Of a stretch of DNA of 64,000 nucleotides, positions 11,576 to 22,365 are shown piece by piece. A program made the position numbers and the translations under genes. Source of the stretch: Ascochyta rabiei (lineage: Eukaryota; Ascomycota; Dothideomycetes; Pleosporales; Didymellaceae); assembly GCF_004011695.2 (NCBI RefSeq), contig NC_082408.1:605501-669500 (forward strand), in the 5' to 3' direction. Numbering within the stretch: the first letter of the stretch is position 1; every line of letters begins with the position of its first letter. The notes beneath the pieces were generated by a model. That model did no database searches. It saw nothing but the letters and a program-made list of their open reading frames with translations, and was not told the origin of the DNA.

Positions 11576-11780
11576 TTCACCACTTCACCACTTCACCACT
11601 TCACCACCTCACACTTCACCACTTCACACTTCACCACTTCACCACCTCACCACCTCACCACTTCACCACTTCACACTTCACCACTTCACCACCTCACCAC
11701 CTCACCACTTCACCACTTCACACTTCACCACTTCACCACCTCACTACCTCACCACCTCACCACCTCACCACCTCACCACA
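11576..11780. repeat. Octanucleotide minisatellite (TTCACCAC/CTCACCAC)n
   Basis: About 200 bp made of TTCACCAC and CTCACCAC octamers, with some 7-nt units (TTCACAC). The order of the two octamers and the short units recurs in blocks of about 45-50 bp, suggesting higher-order duplication. One frame is open throughout, but its Thr/Ser/His/Pro peptide is only the repeat translated. Confidence 0.9.
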
Positions 11781-11924
11781 CTCGCACAAGGCGCATAAAC
11801 AAGACGCAATCAAGAAAATAACATGTTCATGCTCGCTAGCAATAATGTCTGATATCTAATCCCATTCCATAACATGTTCATGCGTCGTGCGCACTTAATG
11901 TCTATTTCACATCCAACTCGCCGC

Positions 11925-12601
11925 TTACGACAGCGGAGGGAAGCTCCTCAAGAAATGGCTCGGGCACTCGTATCCGCCTGGGTTCACGTCAAGGTACTTC
12001 TGGTGGTACGCCTCGGCATCCCACCACTCGCCCGCAGGCAGGACCTCTGTGCTGACGGCGCCCTTCCACCACTGCTCGTTGACCTTCTTGGTAATCTCCT
12101 TGGCGACCTTCTCCTGCTCGGCGTCGTGGTAGAAGATGGCGCTGCGGTACTGGGTGCCGACGTCTGGGCCCTGGCGGTTCTCGGTCGTGGGGTCGTGCAT
12201 CTTGTAGAAGAATTCGAGGAGCGAGCTGTACTCGATCTTGGCGGGGTCGTAGACTACTTGGAGGGCTTCGGCGTCTGTGTGGATGTCAGCACAATGCTGC
12301 TTTGGAATTCACACTCGCTGCCATCGGTGGCGCGCGCGAATATCAAACATGGCTTACGGCCGGTTCGTCCACTGCAGACAGCGCGGTACCCGGGGTTCTG
12401 TGTGTCGCCGCCAATGTACCCAACGCGCGCATCGTACAGGCCCTTCTTGCCAAACTCGCGCCTGTACATGTGCTCAACGCCCCAGAAGCATCCAGCGGCG
12501 ACGGTCGCCGCTTTTGCGCCCTCGGGCACGTTCATCGGTTGTGCGGGCGCGGAGGACATGCTGGTTGTGAATGGCCGGAAGAACTTTGTGAGAAAGGACA
12601 T
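11925..12601 (-). CDS. msrA: Peptide-methionine (S)-S-oxide reductase
   Basis: Reduces methionine S-sulfoxide in proteins. Two exons on the minus strand, 12601-12358 and 12274-11925, across an 83-nt GTAAGC...ACAG intron; the join restores the conserved TGHAEALQVVYDP. The catalytic motif GCFWG is present with Cys at residue 38, followed by EHMYRREFGKKGL and GYIGGDTQNPGYRAVC. Further on are GPDVGTQYRSAIFY and EHH-equivalent AEAYHQKYLDVNPGGY. The chosen ATG gives 197 residues and an N-terminus MSFLTKFFRPFTTSMSS that looks like a mitochondrial presequence. The frame is open further upstream with ATGs at 12703 and 12778; internal Met15 could give a cytosolic form. The usual C-terminal resolving Cys lies in GYECPSHFLRS. 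Confidence 0.95.
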
Positions 12602-15077
12602 GGAGAGGTAAAGAAGGAAAGGAGCGCAAGTGTAGGTGAGGAGCTTCAGGTTGGCGATGCGAGGCTCGGTAACGATTTGGGCGCGTCCATGACTGGACGG
12701 CATTGTTTTTATGGGTCGCGCGCTTTCGCCCCACGAGGGTTCGATGATGCCATCGTTTTCTGACAAATCGCGTGGCACCGTCTAAGCTGGAGCGTCTCCG
12801 GACGAGCGCGCCGAAGCGAGGCTGTGGCGGATTGTCATCTTTTTCGACGGCAGCGGTGTGTTGCCTCTACGTTGTGGTGTAATACGAAGTATAGTCGTGA
12901 GCTGCGGTCGCTCTGTGAGAGTTGAATTCAGGCTTGCCGTGCAGATTGATGCGGGGTGACCTTTGAACCAATACCTGGTCGTAAAAGGCTACAAACTCAC
13001 TCAGGCTTGGGGTTCAATACTGTACTTGATGTCGAGCTGCTGTTGCTGTTTACTGAGGCGATGACTTGCGGATATGTGTAACAATGTCACGTGAGTGTGC
13101 CTTTCTCTCCAACACGCGCAAACGGCTGACGGTACTGGTCGATGGGCAAGAACCTAGCCAGCCTGTCCAGTAATGCCTGTGCTGGAAACAGCTGTCGAAC
13201 AATCGGACTCAAAGGTTCTCGGAGTTTTGCGTTCAGAAACGCTATCTTCGTTCCACGTACATAGTACTTCGGTCAGCACAGCGTTGAGCATTCCGCGTAC
13301 TGTGAACTGTACAAATGAACGCTTAGCAATGGATTCGAGCATCGACAAGCAAGATCTCTCCTATGGAATGCCTAGAGGCTAGATAGAGAAGCCCTACAAC
13401 AACGTTAAGTTGCGCAGCAATTGATCACACTCTTCGCTAGATATTGTTATGAGTTGCAATTGTGGGGCAGTGCGGGGCACCTTCTTGCAATCACAGCGCG
13501 TCGATATCTCTGTCACAGACTTCATCGATATGCCTCGGTGACGGGATCGACTATGCTGAATGCGAGATATACGACCAACTGTCTCAGACCATGTAGTGAG
13601 ATACCTTTCGATTGCTGGTCGTGCCGCGACTTCAGTACATCAGCTCTGCACGGTCAGATCTTGTGAAACACTACCGTACTGTGTACACCTCCGTTCGTCC
13701 AGTACTCTTCCATACTCCAGGTCGCATGACAATAACAAAGTTCTCAACTTCAGCTCAATGCTACGTTCGCGGCTCGCTTCACCGGGTAGAGCTTCTGTTT
13801 CTATTACTCAACGTGTGTAATGAACCGTCAATCTCCTTCGCGAGATTCGATGCCGGCTGAATGTACTCTCCGCATCGAGCAGCTGGGCTTGCGGTCTGGA
13901 CCGAATCGCTTTTCATCTGGATATACACCTTCCTGGAATGCAAGGCCTGCCGAGATGGTTCGAAGACCATACGAACAAAGTGCATAGGCTTCCTCTGTCG
14001 GCCTTCGAATTGAGCGCATATTTTCCGTGCGGCTGGGCTCTTGCCAAGTCGTCCGTCTGGACGCTCTGGAGTGACAAGCATTAATCTGCGGTTAATAAAC
14101 CCGTCGATGTCTGCACACCTTACCAGGATCTGCGACATGGGTAAGCCCTGCACATGAACCTCAAATCCTCTCTTTTCGGACAGGATACAACTCTTGTGCT
14201 ACTAGGTGATAGTATGATCTGTTTGCATCGCACACCAGGCTGATTGACTGGGTTCGCCGCTCTCTCCCCTACGCTACATTCAACCTGCGTCGCTATCGAC
14301 CAGCATCTGGACTATTCATCTCGACAGGCCCGGTACCGAACATCGCCAGCGTTCCTTGCTGAGCTTCAATATCTGTCCACTGTGCCAGCCCTGTACGCAT
14401 GCTGCGTGTAAGAATTGGAAAGTGTCCAAGGATCGTGTCTCAGAAGCGTAACATGTTTATTTTGAGAAAGAGCCTATATTTGGCATGAGCTATTGAGTAT
14501 GTCTCCAGATACATGCATGGAGCAAACATCTGGACCGGCTGAATCCCACCTCCGCTTTCCAGGTTTTGTGGACGGGAGACCAGACTTGCAACTACCAGGA
14601 CGGGGCTTTGTGCAAGGGCCAGGCCATCTTCTGTCTCGAAAACGAACAGGTTCGCTTGAAACTATCTTTTCTAGCTAGCAGCTCACGTAAGAGCATAGCT
14701 GTGATCTCTGGGGGCTGAACTTCTTGTGTACCTTAGAATGCGGCGATCTAGTCTACGAGACCATCCAAAGGCAGGTGCATCTACACTTACTGTCTATACG
14801 AGGACGCCTCCGCCCTGGAGATGGCTCTGGACCGTAGCTTACCAGCGGACCGCCGGACCATGAGCTCTCGATATTGCTGCTAAGCTTGGCGACAACGCTG
14901 AGCCCTCGGTGTATGGCTGCGGTTTGGCCTAGCTGGAACTATTGGACCACCACGGGTCCTTGTGAAAAGTATATAGTCTGCCCCAGATTCCCAAATGATC
15001 AACCATCACTCTACCACACTCGGTCACCTTCGTTCAGATCTTCAAGGCTCTCCATTCCACACCCAAGCACCATCACC
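12602..15077. other. Long divergent intergenic region (msrA / DUF4360 gene)
   Basis: About 2.5 kb between divergently transcribed genes. I saw no conserved protein, tRNA or repeat here; short open frames do not connect through plausible splice sites. Confidence 0.45.
14970..14977 (+). promoter_or_regulatory. TATA-like element upstream of the DUF4360 gene
   Basis: GTATATAG lies about 105 bp before the ATG at 15078, followed by a CT/CA-rich leader ending CACCATCACCATG. Confidence 0.45.
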
Positions 15078-15816
15078 ATGAAGTGGCTTTTTGCTCTTGT
15101 CCCGCTCGTTGCTGCGGCTCCAGCCCTTCCAACGTTTAACGGAGGCGATGCTCCCGCTCCAGGACAGGTACACCTCTCAAATCTGTAAGACTGGTTGTCG
15201 AGGCTAATCTTCCCAGGTCAAAATTACCAAAGTTGGTACAGGCGGAACAGGATGTCCCCAGGGTACCGTCAGCTCTGTCATCTCAGACGATCGAAGCACC
15301 ATGACCCTGATCTACGATGCCTACGTTGCCTCCATTGGTCCCAACATCCCGGTCACTGAACAGCGTAAGAACTGTCAGCTCACCGTCGAGCTCGAGTATC
15401 CCGGAGGTTTCCAGTACTCAATTCTGAGTGCCGACTACCGCGGCTACGCAAACATCGAGAAGGGCATCAGTGGCACGCTGAAGTCTACCTATTACTTTGC
15501 GGGCTTGGCTCCTCAGGTACGTAGCTCGCCTCACAGAAACCTTCGTACAACGACTAAACTGTATCAGACCAGTACACAGTACGACTTCGTCGGCCCTGTG
15601 ACAGGCGACTATGTCAAACACGATGAAGCCGATAGCACTTCTACTGTCATGTCACCGTGCGGCAGCAAGGGTAATCTGTTGAACATCAACTCTCAGATCC
15701 GTCTGACGTCTTCAAACTCGAAGGCTACTGGCTTGCTTACCTCCGACTCCACCGACCTCAAGTTCAAGCAGATCGTCTACGTGCAGTGGAAGAAGTGTGT
15801 CCCTGGCAGTGGTTAA
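15078..15816 (+). CDS. Secreted DUF4360 family protein
   Basis: Three exons: 15078-15167, 15217-15516 and 15568-15816, with introns of 49 nt (GTACAC...CCAG) and 51 nt (GTACGT...TCAG), giving 212 residues. The signal peptide is MKWLFALVPLVAAAPALP. The mature part begins with GDAPAPGQVKITKVGTGGTGCPQGTV, whose GTGCPQGT element and later Cys residues (CQLTVELEYPGGFQ, SPCGSKGNL, VQWKKC) are typical of the DUF4360 extracellular beta-rich family. Function is unknown; many fungal members are small secreted proteins expressed on plant material. The second intron is a multiple of three and free of stops, so a retained form would still be read through with 17 extra residues. Confidence 0.9.
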
Positions 15817-16264
15817 GTAGGGTGTGCTCCTCTGTGGTATTACGCTCGGAACTTTGCGCGAGTATGGGATTGAGTTTGTTAGTGCAGAGTTTTACGGACA
15901 AGTCTCTTGATTTGAATCGATTGAGTCTTTTCGTGGTTGAATCTTTCCATGGTCGAATCTTTGAATGCTTGATTCGTATGTGACCCGTGAGTGCGAGGAA
16001 CGTGTTAGGCAAGCCTAACTTCGAATTTGCTAGGCATGATCTCTCCTGCCTTGCTTCGTCGGCTTAGCGCACTTGCCATCACATGAGTAGCTCAGAAGAT
16101 CCTCGCTAGCACACATCCTCTGCCAGCAAACACCTCTTCCCATCATTTATAGACTAGGCTCTGATATCGTTTCGCATCAGCATCGCTCACTGTCCCCATT
16201 CGCTATCTATCCTTCTATCACTGAACGAGCGCTAAATAACGCAACAGCGGCATTGGTCAACCAC
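15817..16264. other. Intergenic, promoter of the AT-hook-like gene
   Basis: No gene recognised. Contains the DUF4360 3' end and the leader of the next gene. Confidence 0.5.
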
Positions 16265-17746
16265 ATGGCTGGCGAGTGTCACGAGCACTCATGGAGCCAG
16301 TGGGAGTCCGACTCCGGATACGGCAGCGACGATGTCTTGCCTAATCTCGCATTTGACCCAGACCCACTAGCGACTGAGAGCGATGAGGTTCTCTCGCCTG
16401 CTGCCTTCGCTGCATTGATCGCTTCGATCGAAGCGGACGCACGGGAGAGATTGATACCATCCTCGTCGGACGCGGTCCAGACAGACTCCGCACACACAGC
16501 TTGGACAAGCCCACATACACTCAGCACTGGCAGCCTATTGTACTTCGATGAACAACGACCACCCTCTCTGCTTTTGCAGGGTGAGGCTGCATTGGAAGAC
16601 AACCAAGCGCAATTTGCACCACCAACAAAGCAGAAATCTGGCTTTCATCGTGCATGCAATCTAAAACATGCCACAAAAGCAAAGACATCAGGTAATCGTG
16701 CCAAGCGTGGCCGCCCCCTAGGCTCGAGAGACAGCAAACCACGCAAGCCCAGGGCTTCTCGCAAGGCTAGGAAGAATGCAGAGACAATGACAGAAAGAGA
16801 AGCTGGATTGGCGCCCAAACCTGTGCAACTCGTATCGCCAGGAGAATGGAACAATACGCCTAGCACATCATCCGACTCGGCTGACGGTTGCAACGCGAGT
16901 ATACCTGCTCGCGTACACAAAACGCCCAGATCCTTCGATGGAACAGTCTTTCGATTGGCGCCTTCGTCAACAGAAAAGACTTACGACATTCGAAGACCAA
17001 AGACAGCTCCCCCGCAGGCCCCGTACGAGATGCCCGATGAACACAGTCTGGCCGGCATAGGCTGCAACAATCGGGCCCGTCACAAGGGCGAGATCTACCT
17101 GTCCAATGGTAGCGCTGTACAACTCCCTGGCTATGAACACACTGCATGTCATCTTCACCTGACAGAGCGCTGCGATTTCTGGAGAAACAACGATCTTGGC
17201 TTGATATGCACTGTTTGTGACCACTCCGCCAGTTTGTCGTACATATCAGCTCCCAGACAACCACACCTCGTTTCTACTATGGTTCTCAGGGCCCAAAACC
17301 TGCCTTTGGAGCCATCCATGACACAGCCGATCATCATCGACCAACGAGAGGCTTCTGAGATTTTGACCATGATATATGCTTCCATTACCAGCAAACAGGC
17401 TGGTGCATACACAACTGGCACCCGTCGAATTCCACCACACGCGTTTCTGTTCGAACTTGTGGACTGTATCAAAGAACAGGAACCACACCATCTGGTCACT
17501 TGTCAGACCCTGGAGAAAGACTTGGGAAGGTGCATTGAGAAGCTGGTGTTCGAGAGGTTGCTAGCACGAACTGGTCATAAGTATCGCAAATTGAAGAAAA
17601 AGTACCTAAAACATCACAGGCTAGCGGATATCATACCCGAGCTGTCGAGGGATGAACCTGGCTTGGAAATTGTGATGGTGACCTGGGACTGCATCATCAG
17701 ATGTTTTGCAGGTCTTATGGCGTTGAGGTTGGAGCAGAGATTTTGA
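16265..17746 (+). CDS. Unknown protein with AT-hook-like basic motif (493 aa)
   Basis: Single-exon frame from ATG 16265 to TGA 17744-17746; the frame is open a few codons upstream without ATG. I do not recognise the family. The N-terminal 140 residues are acidic and Ser-rich (HSWSQWESDSGYGSDD). At about residues 145-168 is KRGRPLGSRDSKPRKPR, with an RGRP core of the AT-hook type that binds the minor groove of AT-rich DNA. A middle block of about 60 residues holds well-spaced Cys and His (GIGCNNRARHKGEIYL, HTACHLHLTERCDFW, GLICTVCDHS) and may bind zinc. The C-terminal 130 residues look helical and basic (KYRKLKKKYLKHHR). A nuclear, possibly DNA-binding protein is a reasonable inference. Confidence 0.75.
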   Translation: MAGECHEHSWSQWESDSGYGSDDVLPNLAFDPDPLATESDEVLSPAAFAALIASIEADARERLIPSSSDAVQTDSAHTAWTSPHTLSTGSLLYFDEQRPPSLLLQGEAALEDNQAQFAPPTKQKSGFHRACNLKHATKAKTSGNRAKRGRPLGSRDSKPRKPRASRKARKNAETMTEREAGLAPKPVQLVSPGEWNNTPSTSSDSADGCNASIPARVHKTPRSFDGTVFRLAPSSTEKTYDIRRPKTAPPQAPYEMPDEHSLAGIGCNNRARHKGEIYLSNGSAVQLPGYEHTACHLHLTERCDFWRNNDLGLICTVCDHSASLSYISAPRQPHLVSTMVLRAQNLPLEPSMTQPIIIDQREASEILTMIYASITSKQAGAYTTGTRRIPPHAFLFELVDCIKEQEPHHLVTCQTLEKDLGRCIEKLVFERLLARTGHKYRKLKKKYLKHHRLADIIPELSRDEPGLEIVMVTWDCIIRCFAGLMALRLEQRF

Positions 17747-18147
17747 GCGAAGTGCTAAGAGGAAAGGTCTCGTTGGCAGTTCACGGGTAGGTGGATAATA
17801 ATTCACAGTGAATGTAGACTGTGCACAAGGAGGCAGTGGGTCCAGTCTTCCCCCCGTGAGCCTATTGACTGACTGTACATGGAAGCAAGGCAAGATGAAG
17901 TCATCACGACACAGAACAGTCACAGTGAGCAAGAAGAAAGGTTTCGAACAGCGAAGCATATATTCGCCACAGAACCGATTTCAGTCCTGAAAAGCGCCAT
18001 GCTACAAAAAGGTGTGAGTTATACACAAAGAATGAAAGTTGTGGTCATCGTGCAACGATACAATCCACTCTCAAGAAGGGTTTAAACTCTAACAAGAACA
18101 TCAATCGTGTCGTCCGCAGACTCCGACTTGTAGACAGAAGAAGGCGT
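17747..18147. other. Convergent intergenic 3' ends
   Basis: Between the AT-hook-like gene (+) and the AA9 gene (-). No coding signal. Confidence 0.5.
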
Positions 18148-19197
18148 CTAGAAGAGGAGCGAGCGAGCGTGGCGGCGGGCTTTGGTGCTGGTGGAAGAAC
18201 CAGCAGCCTCCTCGAGCCAGGCAATGAAGGTGTCGATGGTGAAGGTCTTGGGGAGCTCGGAGCCAGCACCGCTGGAAGGAGCAGGTGTGGGGGAGGCAGT
18301 GGGGGTAGCGACGGGGGTGACCTCAGCGGCGGCCGAGGCAGCAGGAGACGAGGCAGCAGGAGACGAGGCAGCAGCGGACGAGGCGGCGGGGGCAGATGTC
18401 GGGGTAGCAGGAGTAGTGCCATTGCTGGGGGTCGAGGGGGCGGGGGAAGAGCCGGAGCCGGAGCCAGCGGGCCACAGAGCAGGGCCGGGGACCTTGTAGT
18501 CGATGGTGGAGGCGTAGGGGTTGAAGATGACATCGTCGACAGTGTACAGGCTGGTGCCGACGACACCCTCGGGCTTCTCGGTTCCGGAACCGGTGACCTC
18601 AATGTTGAGACACTGGGGGTAGTTCTGGGCGCCGTTGGCGGAGCTAGCACCGTGGAGAGCGATGATCTCGTGGCGGAAGACGTATTTGCCAGCGGCAAGA
18701 GACTCGGGAACGGTGACGGGCCATGTGTTGTTCTGGCCGATCATCTTGACGGCAGCCCACTTGCCGTCCTCGTAACCGTGGGCATCGATCTTGGTCCACT
18801 TGAGCGAGGTCTTGTCGACGGATGCAACATCGCCGGTGTAGGGGGCGACGTAGGTGATGACGGGACCCATGTGGGACTCGGGCCAGGTGGACCAGTGGAA
18901 CTCGACGGTGCCACCGGCGGCGACCTTGGCCATGGAGTCGGAGGAGCCCTCGGGGCTGGCAGCCTTGTGGCAGATGATGTCGGCCGTGCCGAAGGAGTTG
19001 GGCTCGACAAAGCCGTTGTCAAGGTTCTCGGCGTACCAGCCAATGTGCTCAGGGGAAGTCTGGCCGTTCTGCTTGGCGTAGTAGTAGTCGAGGGAGAAGC
19101 CCTGCTCGAACTTGCCGTCGATGGTGACACCGGTGACAGTGCCGTGGGCAAGGGCGCCAGCAGCGAAGGCGGCAACGGTAGCGATCTTGGAAAGCAT
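18148..19197 (-). CDS. AA9 lytic polysaccharide monooxygenase
   Basis: Copper enzyme that oxidatively cleaves cellulose or related glucans outside the cell. A single exon encodes 349 residues from ATG 19197; an in-frame ATG at 19215 lies earlier but the signal peptide MLSKIATVAAFAAGALA fits a start at 19197. Cleavage leaves His18 as the N-terminal copper-brace histidine (HGTVTG). The second copper His is in ESHMGPVITYV (precursor residue about 109), and the axial Tyr is in QNYPQCLNIEV. The catalytic domain ends near DYKVPGPALWPAG. It is followed by a Ser/Ala/Thr/Pro linker (about 75 residues) and a terminal FTIDTFIAWLEE-type segment with a basic RRHARSLLF end, instead of a CBM1. Codon use is strongly GC-ending, consistent with high expression. 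It is divergent from the GH93 gene. Confidence 0.95.
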   Translation of the reverse strand: MLSKIATVAAFAAGALAHGTVTGVTIDGKFEQGFSLDYYYAKQNGQTSPEHIGWYAENLDNGFVEPNSFGTADIICHKAASPEGSSDSMAKVAAGGTVEFHWSTWPESHMGPVITYVAPYTGDVASVDKTSLKWTKIDAHGYEDGKWAAVKMIGQNNTWPVTVPESLAAGKYVFRHEIIALHGASSANGAQNYPQCLNIEVTGSGTEKPEGVVGTSLYTVDDVIFNPYASTIDYKVPGPALWPAGSGSGSSPAPSTPSNGTTPATPTSAPAASSAAASSPAASSPAASAAAEVTPVATPTASPTPAPSSGAGSELPKTFTIDTFIAWLEEAAGSSTSTKARRHARSLLF

Positions 19198-22100
19198 GTT
19201 GATGGATTGATACAAGTTCTTTGGAAAGAAGTTTGAGAGAGTGGTGAAAGTTGTCGTTACAAACGATGGTAGTTCTGAAAAGAATGTGGAGCCGGCTAGC
19301 GGACTTGAATGAATGAATGAAGGTGGGAAAGAAGGTACTGAACTGTAGCGATGAGATTTAGCACTCGAGGTACCTTTGCATCCTTATACTCCCGCTGCTC
19401 TCACCCCAGATAGTCCAAGAGAAAAGCCCAGCACACAATGATTCATGCCGCGCGCAAAGTGATGACCGTTCGAGTCCGTTCGATGCATGACCCCTGAAAT
19501 GCCATCCTACAGTTCCGCTTTGAGGCGAACAAGCGACATTGAGGGACCCGTGAGTGTTCCGTGTCTGCAGCCTGGGCGTCAAAACGAAACCTCGGAACCG
19601 ACTGCCGGTAGCATGATATAGTATACCCCGTTTAGTATAGAGGGTACGCAGTGCACGTGGCAGGAAGGCTCTCGAAAGGTGGGTCCAGTGTAGGTGTGGT
19701 CACCGAAAACAGGTTTAGCGAATATGTGAAACATGCATCCAAGCGCCCTTGCTTAATCTTGCCGCAGAAACATTGACGCCGCCAAGGTCACAATTGTTTC
19801 TGTCAGGTACGTGCCAAGAGCGGCTCATTACGTGGGGCAGCTGTCAAAGGTCTGATTCCCTTCGAATCAGGCTGGTTGACATCGTAGGCGGACGTCAGAG
19901 TGAGCGCTTATGCATCGATCTTGATGTGTCATCGTCCGTCCGCAAGCCACATCGCTGCCAGCTCCGTACAGTAAGCATTGAGATGTTAACCTGAATGCCC
20001 CTATCAACAGCGTGTTCTTTGAGGCTGCCGCCTCGCGGCCTTGTTATGGCCGTCGATTCGGTTCCTGGAGAATACCAAGATCTCGAATCGCCTGTGCAAC
20101 GGTCATGCACCCAAGTCAGGCTGGATGGTGTGGGTCTGTGGGATCGGAGCACTAGTTCTGTATTAGCCAGGGGAAGTCGCAGTTTCACACATGAAACAAG
20201 CAATATTCCTCCAATAGAGCGCGGAACAACATCTCCATGCAGCCTGGCTTGCATGATGTAATTATTGGAACGACGGGTGCTCGGAAAACCAAGGCATGGC
20301 ATCCAGATGCGGTTGCAATGGATGAGAAAGTAGGTCAGCTTTGTCGAGAAACCGCTGTGATAGCAAGATCTCAGCATGAAGACCTTGTCTGACCGTAGAG
20401 GGTGTTGGTTCGTTTCGTTTCGGTTTGCATATTCTATCCGTGCATCGTTCAGGCTTTCGTCAGGTCTAAACAATGTTTTCAAACAAAATCCATGTTGACG
20501 AGCCCAGGTCGGGTTGCGGCGGTGGTATAGACAAGCCTGTAGAGAATGTCTTCCGAATCCGAGAACAAGAAGATTGTCACAACTTCAAGGGGTCAGTCAA
20601 CTTGTATGCTTTGGCAGAGCGCTGTTATGACAGACCAAACAAGATCGAGCAGATGCTGTCATCTTATACTTACATTCAGTGGTGTCAGAACGCACTACTA
20701 ATATCGTCAGGTTGGCCAATTTGCTTGCGCGGAGTAATGCGCTCAAAAGGCCGCATGTCGACTGAAACACTTCTCGTCAGACCGCAGATGTTCAAACACT
20801 TGGATCTTATCCAATCACTCAATCAGCGTAGCTGTTAATCTTGCACGGAACGATACCCAGCGTGGGATGGCGAAAGTGCTCTCTCTGCACACCACTCTCC
20901 GGTCTCAACAGACTACAGACTCTGCCAGCCATACCTCAGTCTCGAAGTGCTTATCTTCCCTGGCAGAGTATACTTGCAAAGGTATCGAGACCGCCTTTGG
21001 CAGCAAGTGGAACTAAAGTGTGCAGCGAGGATGTGTAAACATCTGGCGTCTCCAGCTCAGACATCGCTACTGCGGTCACTACGCACCAGACGTGTGCGAC
21101 ATACATATATGGGGTTCTGTCTGTTTGTCGCATGGTTGGCTTGACATCGAGAAACGACTATTTGTGCTGTGTTTGTTACAGGCATGAAGTGGCTGGGAAA
21201 CCTGATTGAGAAACCGATGTTGCGTCTGCTTGTTGCCATAGGACACCAAAGCTGGTGCTCGACAGGACGTGTGAGCAAGAAAAGACGCTGACCATGAGTG
21301 CCAGGTGTTCAACGTTGCAATTCAACTGGTGCTGAATTGGCGAGCCTTGTGTGCATGTACGCCAAAGCTTCCACAGGAACCAGGGATTGGAGCAAGTAGA
21401 AATGCCGAAATTTCTTTGTGCAAAGGAAAGACTCAAGAGTGGTAATTTGTAATCCAATCAGGGTATCCTTGTCGTATCGTGCAGCTGGAGGCGGTCATAT
21501 GCGATCGTTGTCTGTCGCCACGGCTGCGAATGTTGGTCGAGCAGCTTCAACACTTTACTGACGGTCCGTCAGCCATCCGTGCACACCACTATATTGCGAT
21601 TACCTGCAGACGACTTCTGGAAGACGAAGTGAACGAACCGAAATTGCTAGAACGCGTTACCGCAAGCATCGTGCAGGATTGGTGAATGCGCTGCAGCTAC
21701 AGCATCAGCATCGTGCTTATCATTCTTTCAACGTCAGAAGAATGGACCATCAATTACAAAGAAATTGGTGGCGTGAGAGACGATGTCGTTGTCACGGCAA
21801 ATCAGGTTGGTGGAGGTGGAAGGACGACGGCCGCCCAGAGTCCGTCGCTCCTTCCCGCGTGGCGTCATAACGTTTTGTTCCGAAAGCTTCGCCAACACGC
21901 CGACATCTCACGATAAGTCACTCACATCACGACTTGAACAAGACTCGGTATTTCTCCGATGCTCACCTTGGCTGTACTTATATCTGCGCGTCACATGTCC
22001 TGATCACCGCAGCTATGCCTCGATCCAGCGCGATGCACCGCGCCTCGGCTGAATTGCGAGCGGGAAATCCTGGAGATTTCAAAGCTAGCAACACGTTCGG

Positions 22101-22365
22101 CATATCGCTGCTGCCATTCCCCGCAACATCACCATCAACATCTCCACAATTTCTCCGGAGCCACAATTCCCCGCAAATGGCTGCTCGTAGAGCTGAGCGG
22201 GAGTGGAGATTTCATGCATTCATCTGGTAAGCGTCAGGAACGGGCAGGTAGGTGACGTGAGGTCGGTTGTGAGGCTCGTGTTTCCTGGTGGACGGGACTT
22301 CTTTATATGTTGGGGTGAATGCCGATCAAACATGTTCCCTACAGCATCTCAGTTCAATCGTCAAG
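19198..22365. other. 3.2-kb divergent intergenic region between two CAZyme genes
   Basis: Promoter space of the AA9 gene (-) and the GH93 gene (+). Many short open frames, none with family features or splice continuity. No tRNA or transposon signature seen. Confidence 0.5.
22302..22308 (+). promoter_or_regulatory. TATA-like element upstream of GH93
   Basis: TTTATAT lies about 60 bp before the ATG at 22366, close for a fungal TATA box but compatible with a short leader. Confidence 0.35.

Larger units (their letters stand above)
10615..11924. other. Intergenic with a minisatellite
   Basis: Upstream region of the GFA gene and downstream region of msrA. No gene recognised; the 11576-11780 minisatellite makes part of it look coding. 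Confidence 0.5.

Noticed and set aside
11504..11821. Thr/Ser/His/Pro repeat protein
   Set aside because: Only the minisatellite translated; no signal peptide or conserved flanks.
18169..19236. A 355-codon open frame on the plus strand exactly opposite the AA9 gene
   Set aside because: It is a Gly/Val/Asp-rich shadow caused by the strongly GC-ending codon use of the AA9 gene; it has no family features, and the minus strand has a signal peptide and a full copper brace.
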